Assembly (NCBI GenBank): GCA_016284485.1
Contig: JAEEOX010000099.1
Location: 1 to 8,692 of the forward strand
Reading direction: 5' to 3'
DNA length: 8,692 nucleotides
Origin: Bacillota bacterium
GTDB taxonomy: Bacteria > Bacillota > Clostridia > Peptostreptococcales > Anaerovoracaceae
Shown here: positions 5,184 to 8,692 of the stretch, piece after piece
How positions within the stretch are numbered: position 1 is the stretch's first letter
Layout: each line of letters opens with the position of its first letter
Made by a program: the position numbers and the translations under genes
Notes under the pieces: generated by a model
The model's database searches: none
Told to the model about the DNA's origin: nothing
Seen by the model: only the letters and a program-made list of their open reading frames with translations

Positions 5184-6863
5184 ATGGCAGAATTCAAGAC
5201 AGACATACAGATCGCGCAGGAATGCGAAAAGAGACCTATTACTGAGATCGCTGAGAAGATAGGAGTAGGTGACGAATATATAGAGCAGTACGGCAAGTAC
5301 AAGGCAAAGATCGACAACAAGCTTCTGAAGGACAGGGCCGGTGAGCCCGACGGCAAGCTGATCCTGGTGACAGCCATCACGCCCACCCCCGCAGGAGAAG
5401 GTAAGACCACCACATCGGTCGGTCTCGCTGACGGACTGAGGAAGATCGGCAAGAAGTCCATAGTGGCTCTCCGTGAGCCTTCACTGGGACCGGTGTTCGG
5501 CGTCAAGGGAGGTGCTGCAGGAGGCGGATACGCTCAGGTTGTTCCCATGGAGGACATCAACCTTCACTTCACCGGTGACCTTCACGCCATCGGCGCAGCC
5601 AACAACCTGCTGGCAGCTCTTCTGGACAACCACATCCAGCAGGGCAACGCTCTCGGGATCGACATCAAGAGGATCACTCTCAAGAGAGTCGTGGACATGA
5701 ATGACAGACAGCTTAGGCACATCGTTGCAGGTCTCGGCGGCAGGCTTCAGGGCGTGCCCAGAGAGGACGGCTTCGACATTACGGTGGCCTCCGAGGTAAT
5801 GGCTGTCCTGTGCCTGGCTGAGGACATAATCGATCTCAAGAACAGACTGGGAAAGATGGTCATTGCATACACATTTGACGGCAAGCCGGTGACGGCCCAC
5901 GACCTTAAGGCAGAGGGCGCCATGGCAGCGCTGCTCAAGGACGCCATCAAGCCCAACCTGGTCCAGACTCTGGAAGGAACGCCTGCCTTCATTCACGGCG
6001 GCCCCTTCGCTAACATCGCTCACGGCTGCAACTCACTGACAGCCACCAAGATGGCGCTGAAGCTTTCAGACTATACGGTAACAGAAGCAGGTTTCGCTGC
6101 TGACCTGGGAGCCGAGAAGTTCCTGGACATCAAGTGCAGGATGTCAGGCCTGAGACCTGACGCAGTGGTGATCGTTGCCACCGTAAGAGCTCTCAAATAT
6201 CATGGCGGAGTCGAGAAGGCCAACCTCACCGAAGAGAACCTGGAAGCTCTGGAAGCAGGTCTTCCCAACCTCCTTCAGCACGTGGACAACATCAAGAACG
6301 TATTCGGACTTCCCTGCGTGGTGGCCATTAACGCATTCCCCACTGACACCAAGGCTGAACTGGACCTGGTGAGAGAGAAGTGCAGCGAGCTGGGAGTAAA
6401 CGTAGCTCTTTCCGAAGTATGGGCAAAGGGCGGCGAAGGCGGCATGGAGCTGGCTGAGGAAGTGGTAAGGCTCTGCGAGGAACCCAATGACTTCCACTTC
6501 TGCTATGACCTTGACCTTCCCATCATGGACAAGCTGAGAGCCATCTGCAAGAAGATCTATCACGCCGATCACGTCCTCCTGGTGGAGAACGCTCCCAAGC
6601 AGATCAAGACCCTCACCGAGCTGGGATATGACAACATTCCCATCTGCATGGCCAAGACCCAGTACTCATTCTCCGATGATCCCACACTGCTGGGAGCACC
6701 CAGAGGATTCACGGTCAAGGTGAGAGACCTTAAGGTCAGCGCGGGCGCAGGATTCATCGTTGCCCTCACCGGAAGCGTCATGACCATGCCCGGTCTTCCC
6801 AAGGTACCTTCCGCAGAAAAGATCGACATCGACGAGAACGGTGTGATCACCGGACTGTTCTGA
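5184..6863 (+). CDS. fhs: Formate-tetrahydrofolate ligase (formyl-THF synthetase)
   Basis: The enzyme activates formate with ATP and tetrahydrofolate to 10-formyl-THF. This is the entry of formate into the folate one-carbon pool, and into the methyl branch of the Wood-Ljungdahl pathway where that exists. The 559 residues match the usual ~556. The nucleotide-binding stretch TPTPAGEGKTT lies at 66-76. Signature one, GVKGGAAGGGY, is at 106-116, and signature two, VATVRALKYHGG, at 331-342; all are complete. The ATG has an optimal AGGAGG five bases upstream. It leads the one-carbon cluster, and fchA follows after 106 bases with a promoter of its own. The cluster alone does not prove acetogenesis, because the same enzymes serve glycine, purine or biosynthetic one-carbon flow. 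Confidence 0.98.
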   Translation: MAEFKTDIQIAQECEKRPITEIAEKIGVGDEYIEQYGKYKAKIDNKLLKDRAGEPDGKLILVTAITPTPAGEGKTTTSVGLADGLRKIGKKSIVALREPSLGPVFGVKGGAAGGGYAQVVPMEDINLHFTGDLHAIGAANNLLAALLDNHIQQGNALGIDIKRITLKRVVDMNDRQLRHIVAGLGGRLQGVPREDGFDITVASEVMAVLCLAEDIIDLKNRLGKMVIAYTFDGKPVTAHDLKAEGAMAALLKDAIKPNLVQTLEGTPAFIHGGPFANIAHGCNSLTATKMALKLSDYTVTEAGFAADLGAEKFLDIKCRMSGLRPDAVVIVATVRALKYHGGVEKANLTEENLEALEAGLPNLLQHVDNIKNVFGLPCVVAINAFPTDTKAELDLVREKCSELGVNVALSEVWAKGGEGGMELAEEVVRLCEEPNDFHFCYDLDLPIMDKLRAICKKIYHADHVLLVENAPKQIKTLTELGYDNIPICMAKTQYSFSDDPTLLGAPRGFTVKVRDLKVSAGAGFIVALTGSVMTMPGLPKVPSAEKIDIDENGVITGLF

Positions 6864-6903
6864 TGTACGGCGCAAAAAACACGCATCTATGATTTATGAC
6901 ATA

Positions 6904-6946
6904 AAGAGAGGTTTCTTCACAAAAGAAATCTCTCTTGTGATATAAT
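6904..6946 (+). promoter_or_regulatory. Extended -10 promoter and hairpin upstream of fchA
   Basis: The fhs-fchA spacer contains TGATATAAT (6938-6946), an extended -10 box with a perfect TATAAT and no good -35. TTCACA (6917-6922) is 18 bases away. Immediately upstream, a 14-bp imperfect palindrome (6904-6917 with 6923-6936, one wobble, CACAA loop) covers the -35 region. It has no T tract, so it is a poor terminator. It could be an operator or a mild fhs 3'-end structure. Confidence 0.6.
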
Positions 6947-6969
6947 AGTAATATTGGAGTGCTTTAAGT

Positions 6970-7593
6970 ATGAATACTGAATTGTTTAAGGACAAAAGCA
7001 TAGAGGAATTCACAGATCTCCTGGCCGGCAGGGAATCGGTGCCGGGAGGCGGCGGTGCGTCCGCGCTTTGCGGTGCGCTGGGCATAGCCCTGGGCAGCAT
7101 GGTAGGTGAATTCACTTCCGGAAAAGCGAAATATGCGGAGCATGAAGAGGACATCAGAACTCTCATGAAGAGGGCTGAGGAACTGAGAAAGGAAGCCGTC
7201 GCCCTGGTGGACGGGGATGCGGAAGCCTTCATGCCACTGGCAAGAGCCTATTCTATACCTAAGGATGATCCGGGCCGTGAAGAGATACTGGAGAAATGTC
7301 TCAGAGATGCCGCAGAGGTGCCTCTCAGGCTTTTCGATCTTACTGTGGAAGCCCTGGACATCATGGAAGAGTTCGCCAGGAAGGGAAGCCGCATGATAGT
7401 CTCCGACGCAGCCACCGGAGCAGCCATCCTGGGCGGAGCTCTCAGAGGGGCAGCGGTAAACGTGAGGGTGAACACCCGCCTCATGAAGGACAGAGAATAC
7501 GCTTCTGAGATAGAAGCGCACATAGATGGAAAGCTGGAGGAATACTCCATGAAGGCTGAGGATGTTTTCCACAGCATCTATGATAAGTTTTGA
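6970..7593 (+). CDS. fchA: Methenyl-THF cyclohydrolase, FchA type (cyclodeaminase/cyclohydrolase family)
   Basis: Stand-alone proteins of the formiminotransferase-cyclodeaminase C-terminal family act as methenyl-THF cyclohydrolase (FchA), interconverting 10-formyl-THF and 5,10-methenyl-THF, or as formimino-THF cyclodeaminase. The 207 residues span the full family domain. The glycine-rich PGGGGASALCGALGIALGSM motif lies at 25-44, DGDAEAF at 81-87, and the highly conserved SDAATGAAILGGALRGAAVN at 145-164 followed by VRVNT. The helix-rich composition fits. The ATG follows GGAG by ten bases. It lies between fhs and folD, 15 bases before folD, which points to the cyclohydrolase step. The neighbouring FolD lacks residues needed for that reaction, which strengthens the call. 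A cyclodeaminase role is possible but no formiminotransferase or glycine/purine gene is seen here. Confidence 0.88.
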   Translation: MNTELFKDKSIEEFTDLLAGRESVPGGGGASALCGALGIALGSMVGEFTSGKAKYAEHEEDIRTLMKRAEELRKEAVALVDGDAEAFMPLARAYSIPKDDPGREEILEKCLRDAAEVPLRLFDLTVEALDIMEEFARKGSRMIVSDAATGAAILGGALRGAAVNVRVNTRLMKDREYASEIEAHIDGKLEEYSMKAEDVFHSIYDKF

Positions 7594-7608
7594 AAGGAAA
7601 GGCATGAC

Positions 7609-8520
7609 ATGGCAGAGATACTGAAGGGAGTCCCCGTGGCACAGGCCATCGCAGACAAGGCGTCGGAAGACGTGATCAAACTTAAGGAGATGGGCGTTGA
7701 ACCCTGTCTGGCCATACTTCGTGTAGGCGAAAGGCCGGACGATCTGGCTTACGAGAAGGGAGCCACCAAGAAGGCTGAGAAGATCGGCGTCAAGGTCTAT
7801 AACAAGATCCTTCCCGAGGACGTATCCCAGGAGGACATGGACAAGGCTCTCACTGAACTCAATGAAGACAAAAACGTCCACGGCATCCTGATGTTCAGGC
7901 CTCTTCCGAAGCATCTGGACTCTGAGAGAGCCAGGAAGATGCTGGACCCCGAAAAGGATGTGGACGGAACCACAGACGGAAGTCTGGCGGGAGTCTTCAC
8001 AAACACTGAGACCGGCTATCCTCCCTGCACAGCTCAGGCTGCCATGGAGATACTCAGATATTACGGTGTGCCCATCAAGGGCCACAAGGCCTGCGTCATC
8101 GGCCGTTCCCTGGTTGTGGGAAGACCCATGGGCATGATGCTCATGCACGAGAACGCCACCGTGGTGAACTGCCATACCAGGACGGTGGATCCCGCATCCA
8201 TCGCCCGCCAGGCGGACATACTGATCTGTTCTGCGGGACAGCTGAGGAACGTTGGACCTGAATATACCAATCCTGGACAGACAGTCATAGACGTTGGCAT
8301 CAACTGGGACGAAGAGAAGGGCGGCATCGCGGGAGACTGCGATTTTGACAGGGTGGAACCTTTGGTCAAAGCCATCACTCCGGTACCGGGAGGCGTTGGA
8401 ACTGTGACCTCCACATTGCTGATCGCTCATGTAGTTGAAGCCGCCAAGAGGCAGACGGGAGCAGCTTTGTCAACTACCCACCGCTTAGGTCAAGACCTTG
8501 AAGCGGGGGCTTGTGACTGA
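7609..8520 (+). CDS. folD: Methylene-THF dehydrogenase (FolD family), probably monofunctional, with transposon-encoded C-terminus
   Basis: FolD oxidises 5,10-methylene-THF to methenyl-THF with NAD(P) and classically also hydrolyses methenyl-THF. The catalytic N-domain (1-~135) contains VDG (118-120). The Rossmann domain has GRSLVVGRPMG (165-175), and the closing signature TPVPGGVGTVTS is at 257-268. Two classical cyclohydrolase residues are changed. The YxxxK motif reads Y48-EKG-A52, so the catalytic Lys is absent at its usual spot (lysines at 50, 54 and 55 are out of register). The Gln of VQLPLP is Phe96 in MFRPLP. Asp119 is kept. The dehydrogenase should therefore remain, with hydrolysis left to FchA. 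Family proteins end soon after the EAAKR seen at 277-281. About 17 residues (from 287 to 303) are read through the right end of an IS200/IS605-like element, and the stop lies inside antisense tnpB sequence. A purine-rich AGGAAAGG site precedes the ATG. Confidence 0.93.
   Translation: MAEILKGVPVAQAIADKASEDVIKLKEMGVEPCLAILRVGERPDDLAYEKGATKKAEKIGVKVYNKILPEDVSQEDMDKALTELNEDKNVHGILMFRPLPKHLDSERARKMLDPEKDVDGTTDGSLAGVFTNTETGYPPCTAQAAMEILRYYGVPIKGHKACVIGRSLVVGRPMGMMLMHENATVVNCHTRTVDPASIARQADILICSAGQLRNVGPEYTNPGQTVIDVGINWDEEKGGIAGDCDFDRVEPLVKAITPVPGGVGTVTSTLLIAHVVEAAKRQTGAALSTTHRLGQDLEAGACD
8469..8520 (-). mobile_element. Right end of an IS200/IS605-like element and predicted 3' scaffold of TnpB omega RNA
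   Basis: The boundary to folD appears to be at about 8469, where the plus strand reads GTCAACTACCC. Next comes an imperfect hairpin: CCGCTT (8481-8486) with AAGCGG (8501-8506), inner AGGT (8487-8490) with ACCT (8495-8498) and a CAAG loop, and outer CC/GG across one mismatch. Such subterminal hairpins are recognised by TnpA, and in TnpB systems the same region forms the end of the omega RNA, with guide sequence taken from the flank. The tnpB stop codon lies in the hairpin loop. The left end and most of the element are beyond the window, so exact limits, TAM and presence of tnpA are unknown. Confidence 0.75.
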
Positions 8521-8692
8521 CTCATGGTGGTCGGCATAATGCCTCCCATGTTTGTTACCGCTTCCGCGGCTGCCGTCACATCAGGGCCGGCTGACTGCGA
8601 CCCGGTCAGAGAAGATATACTCCCCTGACTCTGTGCCAGGTACTGTATTCCCATGCTGCACAGATTCATTGCTCCGATACGGTCATCATTGG
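8490..8692 (-). CDS. tnpB: TnpB (IS200/IS605 OrfB) RNA-guided nuclease, C-terminal fragment at window edge
   Basis: Translating the minus strand from the window edge gives 66 residues ending at TGA (8492-8490). They start NDDRIGAMNLCSMGIQYLAQ, the hallmark of the third RuvC segment of TnpB, where the Asp in NDDRIGAMNL contributes to the catalytic site. A serine/alanine-rich tail follows, ending SQAPASRS, like the SxAP tails common in these proteins. The rest, including the other RuvC motifs and the zinc finger, lies outside, so I cannot say whether the gene is intact. TnpB is the transposon-associated ancestor of Cas12 and cuts DNA matching its omega-RNA guide. The gene converges on folD and overlaps its 3' end in antisense by 31 bases. 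Confidence 0.88.
   Translation of the reverse strand, partial: NDDRIGAMNLCSMGIQYLAQSQGSISSLTGSQSAGPDVTAAAEAVTNMGGIMPTTMSQSQAPASRS

Noticed and set aside
6964..8430. 488-codon open frame on the minus strand opposite fchA and folD
   Set aside because: It is antisense to two clearly recognised genes. Its translation has the irregular, Cys/His/Ser-rich look of an out-of-frame shadow and no family resemblance.

Overview
The window looks like a chromosomal segment of an anaerobic, moderately GC-rich member of the Clostridia (Firmicutes). The evidence is AGGAGG-type ribosome binding sites, a Firmicutes-type LexA operator, an infC-rpmI-rplT operon with an AUU-started infC behind a leader terminator, and a one-carbon cluster with formate-THF ligase, a stand-alone FchA-type cyclohydrolase and an unusual FolD. 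I cannot name the genus from the sequence alone.

Layout. Positions 1-504 (minus) hold the first 168 codons of an AzlC-family permease. A terminator separates it from lexA (611-1243, minus), whose promoter overlaps a near-consensus SOS box. Between the divergent lexA and infC promoters lies a dense element (1345-1500) built of two crossing long inverted repeats, of unknown nature. The infC-rpmI-rplT operon (1534-2953, plus) has a strong sigma-A-type promoter, a leader with an intrinsic terminator and a competing upstream sequence, and a stem-loop-rich infC-rpmI spacer. A gene-free stretch (2954-3172) is filled by four regularly spaced 37-nt palindromes. Next come a minus-strand EamA/DMT transporter and a LysR regulator (3209-4964), probably one operon. 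The LysR gene is divergent from the one-carbon cluster.

The one-carbon cluster (5114-8520, plus) is fhs, fchA, folD: formate to 10-formyl-THF, then 5,10-methenyl-THF, then 5,10-methylene-THF. FolD lacks two residues (the Lys and Gln of the classical active site) that are linked to cyclohydrolase activity, so FchA next door probably supplies that step. The extreme 3' end of folD has been taken over by the right end of an IS200/IS605-like element. Its TnpB gene runs off the window on the minus strand (8490 to beyond 8692), and the last ~17 FolD codons are read through transposon sequence.

The best candidates for undescribed biology are the palindrome array (2978-3168), the crossing inverted-repeat element (1345-1500), and the folD/TnpB junction, where the predicted TnpB omega-RNA guide would be antisense to the end of folD.
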